Source of the DNA: UBA1206 sp041672465
Lineage (GTDB): Bacteria; Bacillota; Clostridia; Oscillospirales; CAG-382
Direction of reading: 5' to 3'
Length of the DNA: 64,000 nt
NCBI GenBank assembly: GCA_041672465.1
Contig: JBAYZO010000004.1
Span: 8,529 to 72,528, forward strand
The stretch's first letter is position 1; every line of letters begins with the position of its first letter. The position numbers and the translations under genes are program-made. The notes below the pieces were generated by a model. The model saw only the letters and a program-made list of their open reading frames with translations. It was not told where the DNA came from and searched no databases. This document shows, one piece after another, positions 51,358 to 60,689 of the stretch.

Positions 51358-53868
51358 CTATAACAAAAACGAGACTATCCCCACCGGCGCGAGCCAGATA
51401 AGCTGGTACAAAACCGGGTACCATGAGGGAAGACTTAGCATTTGGCCGGTAAAAGCCAAGAAAAACGACACGAAAAACGCGATGGCAAGGGAGAGCACGC
51501 TTATTATGCCGTTTGCTTTTGTGACATGGCGTATTTTATCGCAGACAATAAACATTTTTAAGAAAGTGTGCAGCGAGGCGTTGACGACTATCCCCGAATC
51601 GGTTTTTTCGTTTTCCCCCTCCACGTCCCGGACATCCCCCGCTTTTAAAATTGAAATCGGGGTTTTTTTGTATTTTACCGCCTGTTCCACAAGGGCGTTT
51701 GTAATATTAGGGTCGGTGGTTTTTATCCCCACGCACATTCCCGCCTTGTAAAGGTCGCGGAGCAGCGAGTTGAACTGAGGGTTAAGCGTGTAGCGTATAT
51801 AAACTTTGGCGATAAGGCTGTCGTTTAGGGTGACATACATGACAGAGCCGTTTCTGCGCTCAAAAGCCAGATCAGACTCGTCATAGGGCGCCTCAAAACG
51901 GTAGCGGCGCAAATAGTTCCGCTTGCCCAAAAACATTTCCCTGCCGTCTATGACCACGCATATGCCGTCGGAGGCCGATTCAATGAGTTTTGGGTTTTGG
52001 GGCGGCTCAACCCCCCTTGTCATCATGCTCCCCGTCACGGCTTTTAGCGGTCCGCCCACAAACGAAAAGACTTGAATAAGGTCGTGTATGATTTTATCGA
52101 TCCTATAATTGCCGTAAACTTTTATCGAGGTTATCTTAACAAGATTTGAGGGGTACACTTCGGTGTCCGCGAATGAGATAACCGAGGCGTCGGCGTATTC
52201 TTCGCCCACGGCGTTGCCTATGAACGCCGAGCCGTTTTTCTTGCCTATGCGGTTGGCGGCTATCACGGGGAGGGAGATAATGAAAAATGAGGAAATCGGA
52301 AGCGAAAACGCCATGGCTTTGGTATAAATGGTAAACGATTCGTAAAAAGCCGAGCCCTCGTACATCACAAGCCCCATAAGGCAGACGGACGCCACAAACG
52401 AAAGGGCAATTATAAACCCGTTTACCGATTCGCTCTCCGGCGGGGTGTGGAGACGCCTGAAAAAGCCCTCCACAAAATCAGTTTTCCGCGTGGTGTATAT
52501 GGTCGATTCCTCAAACATATATTTATAAAATTCCTCGGCCTCTTTTGTTCTTCCGGTGAGTTTTTCCGCGACATATTTTGACCTTGTGGACGCCACTATT
52601 TTAAAGCAGTGGTAATCTTTCCTGCACTGGAGGTATCTGACAAACGCCATACCCGCGCCAAGCGCGGCGGTGGGAAGACAGTAAAGCCCCAAAGAAACCT
52701 CTCCGTCAATAAAAACCGTCACAAGGCAGTGGGAGGCCGAAACCAAAAACGAAACAAATAGCAGCGACTCGGAGTTTGCCTTTCCCCTAAACAGGTTGGC
52801 GGCACCCCTCTTTACGCTGTCGAGAAGCGTTATCGCGAAAAAGAATAAAAGCTGCAAATCCACCAGCGTGTAAATGACCCCGTACCTGCCCGGCCGGAGA
52901 TAAGGGGAGTAAAACGACGAGCCCGGGGACGCGAGTTCGATATATAAAATGCCGAACCCTATTATCAGCGCGATAATAAACCTCGCCAGCGAAGCGCGGA
53001 TTGCCTTTGTGAGCATTTCCTGAATTTCGCTGTTTTGCCCCCGCGACACATATTCATACGCCGGGGTCACGGGAGGGAGCTTTTGCTTTTTATAAGACTT
53101 TTTGCCCGCGGCAGCCTTTTCCGTTTCGGGCAGGTCGCCCTCAAGCATATCAAAGACAAGCCTTAAGTTCCGGTCTTTTGAGTCAAGTTCGGATTTCGGC
53201 GATCTCACGGGCGGGGTGTCGTCTATCATGGGGACTTGCCCGTCCTCACCCTCTTCGGTAAAATCAATAGCGCCGTTTTCGATTTTTTCGGAAAGATTGT
53301 CGTATTCTTCGTCGTATTCGGGGATAATCCCTTGGGGTTCGGGGATATAAATATCGCTTGTCTCGCTGTAATCAATAAACTTTTGCTGTTTGCCCCTGAC
53401 TTCCTCGCCGCGCCTTTGGGTTTCGGTAAAGTGGTTTTGCCTGAAATCTTTGCCCCCTTTTTCAAGGAGAGCCTCTTTTTCCTCCAGATCTGACTGGGTG
53501 GCGAAACTTATAAGGTTATAAAGTTCCTCAACCCTGCGGCTCTTTTTGCGGCTTTCAAAGTTCCGGTAATAATTGAACAATTCCTTGTCGTTTGCCATAT
53601 AGCCGTTAAGCGTCTGGCGGAGCGCGTCCGACGAAGTCTTTTCGTCAAGCAGCAACCGGGATTTTTGGGAATACTTATTTATTATCGCGTCGGCCTCGCT
53701 GGGATCTTTCGCGCCGGAGATTATGTTTTCGTCATCCCGCCTTTTCGGCTCTTCGGATTTTTCGCCGTCCGGCGGGGTTTCGACCGGATACTTCGTTAAT
53801 CGAAGTTTTTCGTTTTCGTCTTCGGCGCTCTGCAGTATTTGATTTATATTGAATTTTGGTTTTTGCAT
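51358..53868 (-). CDS. Degenerate P-type ATPase-like membrane protein with acidic N-terminal extension
   Basis: An 836-residue protein. Residues 1-285 are charged, low-complexity and probably cytosolic. Hydrophobic helices begin near 290 and recur to 540, then a cytoplasmic part and two C-terminal helices. The order matches P1B-type ATPases: a LPISSFFIISLP helix (CPx position), RIGKKNGSAF, then SVISFADTEVYP in place of the VVFDKTGTLT phosphorylation loop, so Ala567 replaces the phosphorylated Asp. The nucleotide domain start (DGREMFLGKRNYL) and the hinge VYIRYTLNP are visible. TGDN is TTDP (717-720) and GDGxND is missing. It is almost certainly catalytically dead, yet has kept length and reading frame. 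It may act as a scaffold, sensor or channel. It lies 77 bases after rlmB. Confidence 0.75.
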   Translation of the reverse strand: MQKPKFNINQILQSAEDENEKLRLTKYPVETPPDGEKSEEPKRRDDENIISGAKDPSEADAIINKYSQKSRLLLDEKTSSDALRQTLNGYMANDKELFNYYRNFESRKKSRRVEELYNLISFATQSDLEEKEALLEKGGKDFRQNHFTETQRRGEEVRGKQQKFIDYSETSDIYIPEPQGIIPEYDEEYDNLSEKIENGAIDFTEEGEDGQVPMIDDTPPVRSPKSELDSKDRNLRLVFDMLEGDLPETEKAAAGKKSYKKQKLPPVTPAYEYVSRGQNSEIQEMLTKAIRASLARFIIALIIGFGILYIELASPGSSFYSPYLRPGRYGVIYTLVDLQLLFFFAITLLDSVKRGAANLFRGKANSESLLFVSFLVSASHCLVTVFIDGEVSLGLYCLPTAALGAGMAFVRYLQCRKDYHCFKIVASTRSKYVAEKLTGRTKEAEEFYKYMFEESTIYTTRKTDFVEGFFRRLHTPPESESVNGFIIALSFVASVCLMGLVMYEGSAFYESFTIYTKAMAFSLPISSFFIISLPVIAANRIGKKNGSAFIGNAVGEEYADASVISFADTEVYPSNLVKITSIKVYGNYRIDKIIHDLIQVFSFVGGPLKAVTGSMMTRGVEPPQNPKLIESASDGICVVIDGREMFLGKRNYLRRYRFEAPYDESDLAFERRNGSVMYVTLNDSLIAKVYIRYTLNPQFNSLLRDLYKAGMCVGIKTTDPNITNALVEQAVKYKKTPISILKAGDVRDVEGENEKTDSGIVVNASLHTFLKMFIVCDKIRHVTKANGIISVLSLAIAFFVSFFLAFTGQMLSLPSWYPVLYQLIWLAPVGIVSFLL

Positions 53869-53945
53869 ATTCCACTCCAGTCAAAGGCCAAGCCAAAAAC
53901 ACAGATTTAATTTATTCTCTTTATTCTCTCTTTGCCGAAAAGTCT

Positions 53946-54737
53946 TTATAAAAGCCGCCTTTGTCTCGCCGCCTCGAACAAAATAACCGACGCCGCCGAA
54001 GAAACGTTAAGCGAGTTAAGCCTGCCGTACATGGGTATGGATATAACGAAATCGCTTTTTTCGCGGACAAGCCTGCTCACGCCCTCCCCCTCGCTCCCGA
54101 AGACAAAAGCCGCCGGACGGTTTAAGTCCGTGTCGTAAACCGAGCTGCCCGACGGTTCGGCGGAGTAGACCCAGATCCCGCGGGACTTTAAAGTTTCAAT
54201 TGCAACGGCGATATTCCCCACTTTTGCCACGCCGATATGGGAGTCCGCGCCCGCGGCCGCCTTTGAGGCGGCGGCGCTAAGGGTTGCCGAGTTCCGCTTC
54301 GGGATAATCACCCCGTGCGCCCCGGCGCATTCGGCGCATCTTATGACAGCTCCCAAGTTGCGCGGGTCATAAATATGGTCAAGCACCACCAAAAGCGGGG
54401 CTTCGCCCTTTGACTCGGCCGCCATAATCAGCTCTTCCGGCGTGGCGTAGTCTCGCTCCGGGACAAGCGCGACCACTCCTTGGTGGTCGGGGGAATAAGA
54501 ATCAAGTTTTCGCTTGTCAACCATGGCGACGGGGATACCCAAAGACTTTGCCTTTGAAACTATTGCCGTTATCCTGCCGTCGCGGGAGGGTTCGGGTATG
54601 TTTTTGTTGGTTTTATCGCTTACGGCGCGCACTAAAATTTTATCAATATCCCGCCCGCTTTTTAAAAGCTCGCTCACCGCGTTTCGGCCGTACACCACAC
54701 CCGCTGCCGAATCGGCGTCTCTGCCCTCATAAGCCAT
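53946..54737 (-). CDS. rlmB: 23S rRNA 2'-O-methyltransferase, RlmB/TrmH (SpoU) family
   Basis: A 263-residue SPOUT methyltransferase with an N-terminal L30e-like substrate domain (about 10-90: VYGRNAVSELLKSGRDIDKI) and a knotted SAM-binding domain with the motifs DHIYDPRNLGAVIRCAECAGAHGV, FVFGSEGEGVSRL and IPMYGRLNSLNVSSAASV (described by their ends). It methylates a ribose in 23S rRNA (G2251-type) or a related site. It may be co-transcribed with the P-type ATPase-like gene downstream. Confidence 0.93.
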   Translation of the reverse strand: MAYEGRDADSAAGVVYGRNAVSELLKSGRDIDKILVRAVSDKTNKNIPEPSRDGRITAIVSKAKSLGIPVAMVDKRKLDSYSPDHQGVVALVPERDYATPEELIMAAESKGEAPLLVVLDHIYDPRNLGAVIRCAECAGAHGVIIPKRNSATLSAAASKAAAGADSHIGVAKVGNIAVAIETLKSRGIWVYSAEPSGSSVYDTDLNRPAAFVFGSEGEGVSRLVREKSDFVISIPMYGRLNSLNVSSAASVILFEAARQRRLL

Positions 54738-54776
54738 TTGCGCACCCCGATTTTTTAATAGTTTTACCGTATTCTA

Positions 54777-54805
54777 ATTATAACATATAAATAAATATTT
54801 GTCAT
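54777..54805 (-). promoter_or_regulatory. Sigma-A promoter of rlmB
   Basis: On the minus strand ATGACA (54800-54805) and TATAAT (54777-54782) are spaced by 17 bases, 39 bases upstream of the rlmB start. Confidence 0.6.
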
Positions 54806-54855
54806 CTATATTTCGTATATTTTAACTATTTTTTTAAGGCGGGCGAACGCCGCGC

Positions 54856-55623
54856 TCAATTAGCGCGGGGGGAGCTTTCAAAAACGCCCTCAAGCTCTTC
54901 CAACCTTTTCGCGGCGGTGACAAACTTTTTCCACTCTTCGGGGATATCTTTTTCCCCGTACATTTTAAACATGATAAACGCGTAAAACCCGATAATTCCG
55001 CCGTATGGGATGTATCTGAGCAATATTAAAAAAATAAGCGAGATAAAATACACCTGCGAAAACAGCGAGGTCAAAAGGCTGAAAATCGGCTTAACGGGTT
55101 TTTCGGCAACACTTTTATACAGAACAAACAAAATAATCGCCGCCGCCGGAACCCCGGCGTAAGGGTTCGCGTACAAAGAAAAAAGGGCGAAAGCCGCGCC
55201 GAGAGACGCCTCCCGGAGAAGCAGGGCAAAGCCGTCGAACAGTCCCCCAAACGCCCCTCTGCAGGCGTAGGCCGAACTGTCCTCCCAAGGCTCGGGGAGG
55301 GTTTTTGCCTTGTTTTCCATAAATAAGTCGGCTTTTCTAAGAAAAAACAGCCTGAACTTGTTAAAGGAGCGCGTTAAAACCTTCTCGCAGATAAAAAGCG
55401 CCAAAAATATTATGACATAAATATGGGTTCTGCCGTCACTTCCGGTGTCCTCAAAGGCAAGCGCCCCCGCCGAAGACAAAAATTTCATTCCGATAAAAAA
55501 TTCCGAAAACGTCAGCGCGGCAATAGTTGCCATAAGCAAAAAGAAAAAGAAAAGCGATATTTTATAAAACGAAAAAAATTCGGCGTATACGCGTTTTGCG
55601 GCTTTTGAAACCCGAAAAATCAT
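54856..55623 (-). CDS. Hypothetical polytopic membrane protein
   Basis: A 255-residue protein with about six hydrophobic segments (near residues 20-40, 68-85, 130-150, 155-178, 190-210 and 212-232) and a charged C-terminus. The YAEFFSFYKISLFFFF start and the Arg/Lys-rich loop RSFNKFRLFFLRKAD indicate a cytoplasmic N-terminus. I do not recognise a family. ATG at 55623 follows GGGGGAGG and is preferred over an in-frame start at 55692, which would sit in the promoter region of the divergent pseudouridine synthase. It is separated from rlmB by a promoter, so it is probably monocistronic. Confidence 0.6.
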   Translation of the reverse strand: MIFRVSKAAKRVYAEFFSFYKISLFFFFLLMATIAALTFSEFFIGMKFLSSAGALAFEDTGSDGRTHIYVIIFLALFICEKVLTRSFNKFRLFFLRKADLFMENKAKTLPEPWEDSSAYACRGAFGGLFDGFALLLREASLGAAFALFSLYANPYAGVPAAAIILFVLYKSVAEKPVKPIFSLLTSLFSQVYFISLIFLILLRYIPYGGIIGFYAFIMFKMYGEKDIPEEWKKFVTAAKRLEELEGVFESSPRAN

Positions 55624-55655
55624 TCTGCCTCCCCCCGCTTTTTTAGTTGCCGCTC

Positions 55656-55684
55656 TTGTAAAAACCCCGAAAACATGATAAACT
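55656..55684 (+). promoter_or_regulatory. Sigma-A promoter of the pseudouridine synthase gene at 55715
   Basis: TTGTAA (55656-55661) and TAAACT (55679-55684) with a 17-base spacer, 30 bases from the ATG. Confidence 0.55.
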
Positions 55685-55714
55685 GCTTTCAATCCATAAA
55701 AGGAAGGGCGTAAA

Positions 55715-56707
55715 ATGAGCCTTAAAGAGCTTATTGTAAATAAAAACGACTCGTCTCGGCGGCTTGATAAGTTTATTTTTAAGTGCTTTGACGGTCTTCC
55801 GGCAAGCCTTGTCTATAAGTTTATCCGCACAAAGCGAATTAAAGTCAACGGGAAAAGAGCAAAGGAAAACCTTATGCTTAAAGAAGGGGACAGGGTTTTG
55901 GTCTTTCTCCCCGCAGATTTTGACGCTCCGGCGGAGCCGGGGCGGGCAAATATGCGGAAACCGTCCGGTAAGGTTAAAATCTGCTATGAGGACGAAAACA
56001 TTTTAATAGCCGACAAAGAAAAGGGACTGCTCTGCCACAGCGGCGGCAATGAGAGGAGCGACACCCTGATAGACAGGATACAAGCCTATTTGATTGAGAA
56101 AGGGGAGTACAACCCGAAAGAGGAAAACTCCTTTTCCCCCTCGCTTTGCAACCGCATTGACCGCAACACCGAGGGGCTTGTGATTGCCGCCAAAAACGCC
56201 GAGTCGCTCAGGGTGATGAACGAAATCATTAAGCGGCGGGAGGCCGAGAAATATTATCTCGCCGCCTGCCACGGGATATTTAAAAGAAAAAAGGGCGGAA
56301 TGGTTTCTTACCTTAAAAAGAATTCCGCCTCAAACACGGTTTATGTTTCAACAACCCCAAACCCCGGCGCCAAGACCTCGCTTCTCGACTATGAGGTTAT
56401 AGCCGAGGATAAAGACAAAGACCTTTCCCTTTTGAAAATCAATTTGAAAACAGGGCGAACGCACCAGATCCGCGCCCAGTTGTCGCAGGCCGGTCACCCG
56501 CTTTTGGGGGAGGGAAAATACGCGGTGAATAAGCGCGACCGGGCGTGCGGCTTTTACTCGCAGGCGCTCTGCTCATGGGAGATTAAGTTTTGCTTTAATT
56601 CCGACAAAGGAGCTTTAAATTACCTTAACGGACTTAGGGTAAGAGCGGAAAAACCCGACTTTATAAGGCTTTTTAGCGCTATGACTGTTCAATTCCCCGG
56701 AGAATAA
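55715..56707 (+). CDS. RluA/RluC family pseudouridine synthase
   Basis: A 330-residue enzyme with an S4 domain (about 14-75) and a pseudouridine synthase domain. The catalytic motif is CNRIDRNTEGLVI (Asp in place of the HRLD pattern, with Asn first), with LIADKEKGLLCHS and KTGRTHQIRAQLSQAGHPLLG. It is a paralogue of the RluD-type gene at 33690 and resembles the YmfC-like or RluC group modifying 23S rRNA. Its end overlaps the stop of the convergent engB by 29 bases, so both 3' ends are double-coding. Confidence 0.92.
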   Translation: MSLKELIVNKNDSSRRLDKFIFKCFDGLPASLVYKFIRTKRIKVNGKRAKENLMLKEGDRVLVFLPADFDAPAEPGRANMRKPSGKVKICYEDENILIADKEKGLLCHSGGNERSDTLIDRIQAYLIEKGEYNPKEENSFSPSLCNRIDRNTEGLVIAAKNAESLRVMNEIIKRREAEKYYLAACHGIFKRKKGGMVSYLKKNSASNTVYVSTTPNPGAKTSLLDYEVIAEDKDKDLSLLKINLKTGRTHQIRAQLSQAGHPLLGEGKYAVNKRDRACGFYSQALCSWEIKFCFNSDKGALNYLNGLRVRAEKPDFIRLFSAMTVQFPGE

Positions 56708-57284
56708 GCCCCAGCAGTTCCCCCCGTCCGATCCCCTTTACCGATGAAAACGGAACCACCGGCGTTTCGGGACTGAGAAGCTCATAGCTTTGTATTTTTT
56801 TAAGGCTTTCGGTTTGTTCGGCGGAGTTTAGCTTATCCCATTTTGTGCAAACCACAATATACGGCAGGGAAAAATGATTCATCCACTCAAACATAACGTT
56901 GTCGTCGGGCGTGGGGCCGATTTTCCCGTCCACAAGCTGAACGATAAGACTTAGCGCGGCGTTTTCCTCAAAATACGCCTGTGTCATCGCCGACCACTTT
57001 TGTTTTTCCGCGTGTGAGCGTTTGGCGTAACCGTAACCGGGGAGATCCACAAAAAACAGCCTGCCGTCAACTTTATAATAGTTGGCGGTTATTGTTTTCC
57101 CGGGCGAGGATGAAACTCTGGCGAGCTTTTTCCTAAGCAGCAGCGCGTTTATCAAACTTGACTTGCCCACGTTTGAGCGGCCGGAAAAAGCCACCTGCGG
57201 AAGCCCTGTTTTAATATGCTGCCCGGGCGAGCCCGCCACGGAGGACAGCGAAATATTGTTTAGGTTAAGCCGGCTGATATTCAT
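56679..57284 (-). CDS. engB: Ribosome biogenesis GTP-binding protein YsxC/EngB
   Basis: A roughly 201-residue TrmE-Era-EngA-EngB-type GTPase needed for large ribosomal subunit assembly. G1 is GRSNVGKSS, G3 is DLPGYGYA, G4 is TKWDK and G5 lies in FSSVKG. ATG at 57284 is preferred because GAGGG sits 5 bases upstream; longer starts at 57299 and 57335 overlap lon further. It immediately follows lon, as in B. subtilis, and converges with the pseudouridine synthase gene. Confidence 0.93.
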   Translation of the reverse strand: MNISRLNLNNISLSSVAGSPGQHIKTGLPQVAFSGRSNVGKSSLINALLLRKKLARVSSSPGKTITANYYKVDGRLFFVDLPGYGYAKRSHAEKQKWSAMTQAYFEENAALSLIVQLVDGKIGPTPDDNVMFEWMNHFSLPYIVVCTKWDKLNSAEQTESLKKIQSYELLSPETPVVPFSSVKGIGRGELLGLILRGIEQS

Positions 57285-57307
57285 AATACCCTCAAGCATC
57301 TTCGAAC

Positions 57308-59653
57308 TTATTCCTCGGCCGCTTCTTTTTCCCAAAGCGCGATGGAAATAACCTCGTCGATTTTTGAAACTCCGCGGAAAACAATGTTTTGCTTTATGTC
57401 GTCGTCAAACTCTTCAATATCTTTTTCGTTCCCCTTTGGGATAACCACCGTCTTCGCCCCCGCTTTATAGGCCGCGACGGCTTTTTCTTTAAGCCCGCCT
57501 ATTGGCAGAACTCTCCCCGTAAGGGTGATTTCCCCCGTCATGGCGACGCTTTGCCTAACTTTGCGCCCCGAGAGTTCCGACACTATCCCCGCGGCGATTG
57601 TTATCCCCGCCGACGGCCCGTCTTTGGGTATCGCCCCCTCGGGAACATGGATATGTATGTCATATTTTTTATGGAAATCTTCTTCTATTCCAAACTCAAG
57701 GGCGTGCTTTCTTATGTAGCTTACCGCCGCCCTCGCGGACTCTTTCATCACATCCCCCAAAGACCCGGTGAGCTCCAGCGTGCCGTTCCCCGGCATGGAA
57801 ATGACTTCAATCCTAAGCATTTCGCCGCCGTACTGCGTCCACGCAAGCCCGTTCACCACCCCCGTCTCGTCTTCGTTATAAATCAAATCGGGGAGAAACT
57901 TGCGCGGACCCAAGTATTTAACGGCGCCGGGCTCGTCGAATGTCGCGGATTTAAACCTGCCCTCGACTATCCCCCGCGCCGTCTTGCGGCAGACGGTGGC
58001 GATCTCGCGCTCAAGGTTCCTGACACCGGATTCCTTTGTATAACCGTTTATTATTTCGAGAATCCCCGAGTCTTTAAACTTAAGGTTTGATTTTTTAAGC
58101 CCGTGACGCTTAAGCTGTTTTGGAATAAGGTGATTTTTAGCTATATTCAGCTTTTCGCCGTCCGAATACGAGTCCATCTCAATAAGCTCCATCCTGTCTA
58201 TCAGCGGGAGCGGGATTGTGGAGGTGGTGTTCGCGGTGGCGATAAAAATACATTCCGAAAGGTCAAACGGAAGCTCGATAAAGTGGTCGCGGAAGGTTTT
58301 GTTCTGGTCGGAGTCAAGCACCTCGAGAAGCGCGGAAGTGGGGTCGCCGTGGGCGTCCTTGGTGAGCTTGTCCACCTCGTCAAGGAGAATAAGCGGATTT
58401 GAGGTGCCGGCAAGCTTAAGCGCGTTTATTATCCGCCCCGGCATGGAGCCGATATATGTCTTTCTGTGACCCCTTATTTCGGCCTCATCGCGGATTCCCC
58501 CTAACGCGATGCGGACATATTTCCGGTTTGAGGCGCGGGCGATGGACTTGGCGATAGATGTTTTCCCCACGCCCGGCGGCCCCAAAAGGCAGAGTATCTG
58601 CCCGCTGAGGTCGGGGGTGAGCTTTTTCACCGCGATAAACTCAAGCATGCGCTCTTTTACCTTTGAAAGCCCGTCGTGGTCTTCGTCAAGGATAACCTTT
58701 GCCTTTTTAATATCGGTGGTTTCCTTTGACATCTTGCCCCAAGGGAGTTCAAGACAGGTCTCTATGTAGTTTTTTATAACCGTCGCCTCGGGGGAGCCGA
58801 ACTGCATTTTCTGGAGCTTGCGGTTTTCCTCAAGCAGCTTTGCCTCAACGGCTTTGGGGAGCTTTTTTGCTTTTATTTTGGATTTATACTCATCCTCCGC
58901 TTCATATTCATCGGATATTCCAAGCTCGTTTTCAATGGTTCGGAGCTGTTCGCGGAGGTAAATTTCTTTTTGAGTTTTGGAAAGCCGGCTTCTCACCTTG
59001 CTTTGGATTGTCCCCTCAAGCTCCATGATTTCAATTTCCCGCTCGAGTATCTCAAGCATCACGTCAAGCCTTTTTACGGGGTTCGCCTCCTCAAGCACCT
59101 TTTGCTTGTCCTGATATTTCACCAAAAAAGCCGAGGCGATGAGGTCGGCGAAAACGCCGGGGTCCTCAATGGTTTTGGTCTCGTCAAGAATTTCTTTCGA
59201 CGGTTTTGAAAAATACTGAAGATAGTTTTCAAGGGTGGAAAAAACCATGGCAATCTTTTTTTTGGTGTCGTAATAATCGGCGTCGTATTCCACGTCTTTT
59301 ATTATAATGTCAGAATAAAGCGTTTCTTCGTCGCTCCGCAGCGAGAGTATTTCCCCGCGGCGAAGTCCCTCTACCATAACCTGAAGGTTGCCGTTGGGGA
59401 GCTTAAACGCGTGTTTCATCTCCGCCAGCACGCCCACGCGGTATAAATCCGAAAAAGCGGGCTCTTCCACCGCCACGTCTTTTTGGGTTATAAGAAAGAT
59501 TTCGTTGCTCTGCGAGGCGGAAAGCTTAACCGCCTTTATGGAGGATTTCCTTGAAATTTCAAACGATGTGGTTATCCCCGGGAAGACAACTATCCCGCGG
59601 AGCGCTATGGTTAAGAGCGTTTTGTTATCTATAGATTTTAATACCGATGCCAT
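57308..59653 (-). CDS. lon: ATP-dependent Lon protease
   Basis: A 781-residue LonA protease: N-terminal LAN substrate domain (about 1-210), coiled-coil, AAA+ module with Walker A GPPGVGKTS, Walker B ILLDEVDKL and sensor residues, and the C-terminal protease domain with Ser681 (DGPSAGI) and the catalytic Lys about 42 residues later (KEKAVAA). It degrades misfolded and regulatory proteins. ATG at 59653 follows AAAGGAT by 8 bases and gives the standard start; a longer form from 59677 is unlikely. The 85-base gap upstream contains an AT-rich inverted repeat (59717-59736). Confidence 0.96.
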   Translation of the reverse strand: MASVLKSIDNKTLLTIALRGIVVFPGITTSFEISRKSSIKAVKLSASQSNEIFLITQKDVAVEEPAFSDLYRVGVLAEMKHAFKLPNGNLQVMVEGLRRGEILSLRSDEETLYSDIIIKDVEYDADYYDTKKKIAMVFSTLENYLQYFSKPSKEILDETKTIEDPGVFADLIASAFLVKYQDKQKVLEEANPVKRLDVMLEILEREIEIMELEGTIQSKVRSRLSKTQKEIYLREQLRTIENELGISDEYEAEDEYKSKIKAKKLPKAVEAKLLEENRKLQKMQFGSPEATVIKNYIETCLELPWGKMSKETTDIKKAKVILDEDHDGLSKVKERMLEFIAVKKLTPDLSGQILCLLGPPGVGKTSIAKSIARASNRKYVRIALGGIRDEAEIRGHRKTYIGSMPGRIINALKLAGTSNPLILLDEVDKLTKDAHGDPTSALLEVLDSDQNKTFRDHFIELPFDLSECIFIATANTTSTIPLPLIDRMELIEMDSYSDGEKLNIAKNHLIPKQLKRHGLKKSNLKFKDSGILEIINGYTKESGVRNLEREIATVCRKTARGIVEGRFKSATFDEPGAVKYLGPRKFLPDLIYNEDETGVVNGLAWTQYGGEMLRIEVISMPGNGTLELTGSLGDVMKESARAAVSYIRKHALEFGIEEDFHKKYDIHIHVPEGAIPKDGPSAGITIAAGIVSELSGRKVRQSVAMTGEITLTGRVLPIGGLKEKAVAAYKAGAKTVVIPKGNEKDIEEFDDDIKQNIVFRGVSKIDEVISIALWEKEAAEE

Positions 59654-59738
59654 TTTAATAATCCTTTTTTTAATCAATGCGTAAACTTTTTAGCGATTTC
59701 GCCTGCCGCTAATTAATTGAAAAATTTATTTTTCAACT

Positions 59739-60689
59739 TTAGAGACCCAATGATGCAGCCCCAATGATCCCCGCGTCGTTGCCTAAGGCGGCCTTGACGA
59801 TAAGAGTTTTTTTGTCGCCGTATCTAGAGTACTGCTCTTTTTCAACTATTTTTCTGACGGGTTCCAAAAGGTATTCGCCCTCTCCGGACACCCCGCCGCC
59901 AATTGTTATTATTTCGGGCTGGAGCAAGTTGATTAAATTTATAAGCCCGAGCGAGAGATAAAACACAAATTTCTCAACCACGGCCGCCCCTGCCTCGTCC
60001 CCCAGCCGGGAGGCGTCGAACGGGGTTTTCGCGTCAACTTTCGACAAGTCGTTGCCGCAAAGCCCCCACATAAGGGATTCGGGCTTTTTCGCCATTTCCT
60101 CACGTGACATTCTGATTAGAGACGTGGCGGAGGCGAGCTTTTCCCAGCACCCTTTCCGCCCGCACTGACAGGGCGGACCCTGCGGGTCTATGACCATATG
60201 CCCGATTTCCGCGGCGGCGAAGTTAAAGCCCTCGTAAATTTTGCCGCCTATTATTATTCCCCCGCCGATGCCGGTGCCGAGCGTGACCATGATCGAAGTC
60301 GCGTATCCTTTCGCCCTCCCGTGGGAGGACTCCCCCTTTGCCGCGGCGTTGGCGTCGTTTTCTATGTAAACATCGTTTATCCCGGTGAGGGAGGCGATTT
60401 TTTTTGAAAGCGGATAGTTTAAAAAGGGGAGAGACGAGCAGTAAATCATTATCCCTTTCTCGCTGTCCGCCGTGCCGGGGGAAGCGACGCCGATGTACTC
60501 GATATCTTTTGCCGAAAGCCCCGCCCCCCGTATTGCCGCGAGACAGGCGAAAGCAATTCTTTCCGCTATGTGATCCGCTCCTTTTTCGGCCTCGGTCTCA
60601 AACGATTCTTTATAAATTATACCGCCTTTTTCATCCACAACGCCGGCCTTTATAAAAGTGCCGCCCAAATCAATGCCAAGATAATACAT
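59739..60689 (-). CDS. glcK: ROK-family glucokinase
   Basis: A 316-residue sugar kinase of the ROK family. The ATP-binding GIDLGGTFIKAGVV start, the catalytic Asp in ENDANAAAKGE, the TLGTGIGGGII loop, the EIGHM motif and the zinc site CQCGRKGC are present. It phosphorylates glucose or a related hexose. ATG at 60689 follows GGAGG by 7 bases; it overlaps the end of hprK by 20 bases, so sugar phosphorylation and carbon-catabolite control are coupled in one unit. Confidence 0.93.
   Translation of the reverse strand: MYYLGIDLGGTFIKAGVVDEKGGIIYKESFETEAEKGADHIAERIAFACLAAIRGAGLSAKDIEYIGVASPGTADSEKGIMIYCSSLPFLNYPLSKKIASLTGINDVYIENDANAAAKGESSHGRAKGYATSIMVTLGTGIGGGIIIGGKIYEGFNFAAAEIGHMVIDPQGPPCQCGRKGCWEKLASATSLIRMSREEMAKKPESLMWGLCGNDLSKVDAKTPFDASRLGDEAGAAVVEKFVFYLSLGLINLINLLQPEIITIGGGVSGEGEYLLEPVRKIVEKEQYSRYGDKKTLIVKAALGNDAGIIGAASLGL

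Noticed and set aside
57389..58090. A 233-codon plus-strand frame inside lon
   Set aside because: Antisense to conserved Lon catalytic sequence; composition is that of a shadow frame.
59717..59736. AT-rich inverted repeat TTGAAAAA/TTTTTCAA upstream of lon
   Set aside because: It does not match the heat-shock CIRCE or CtsR sites and such repeats are common in AT-rich gaps; no function is claimed.
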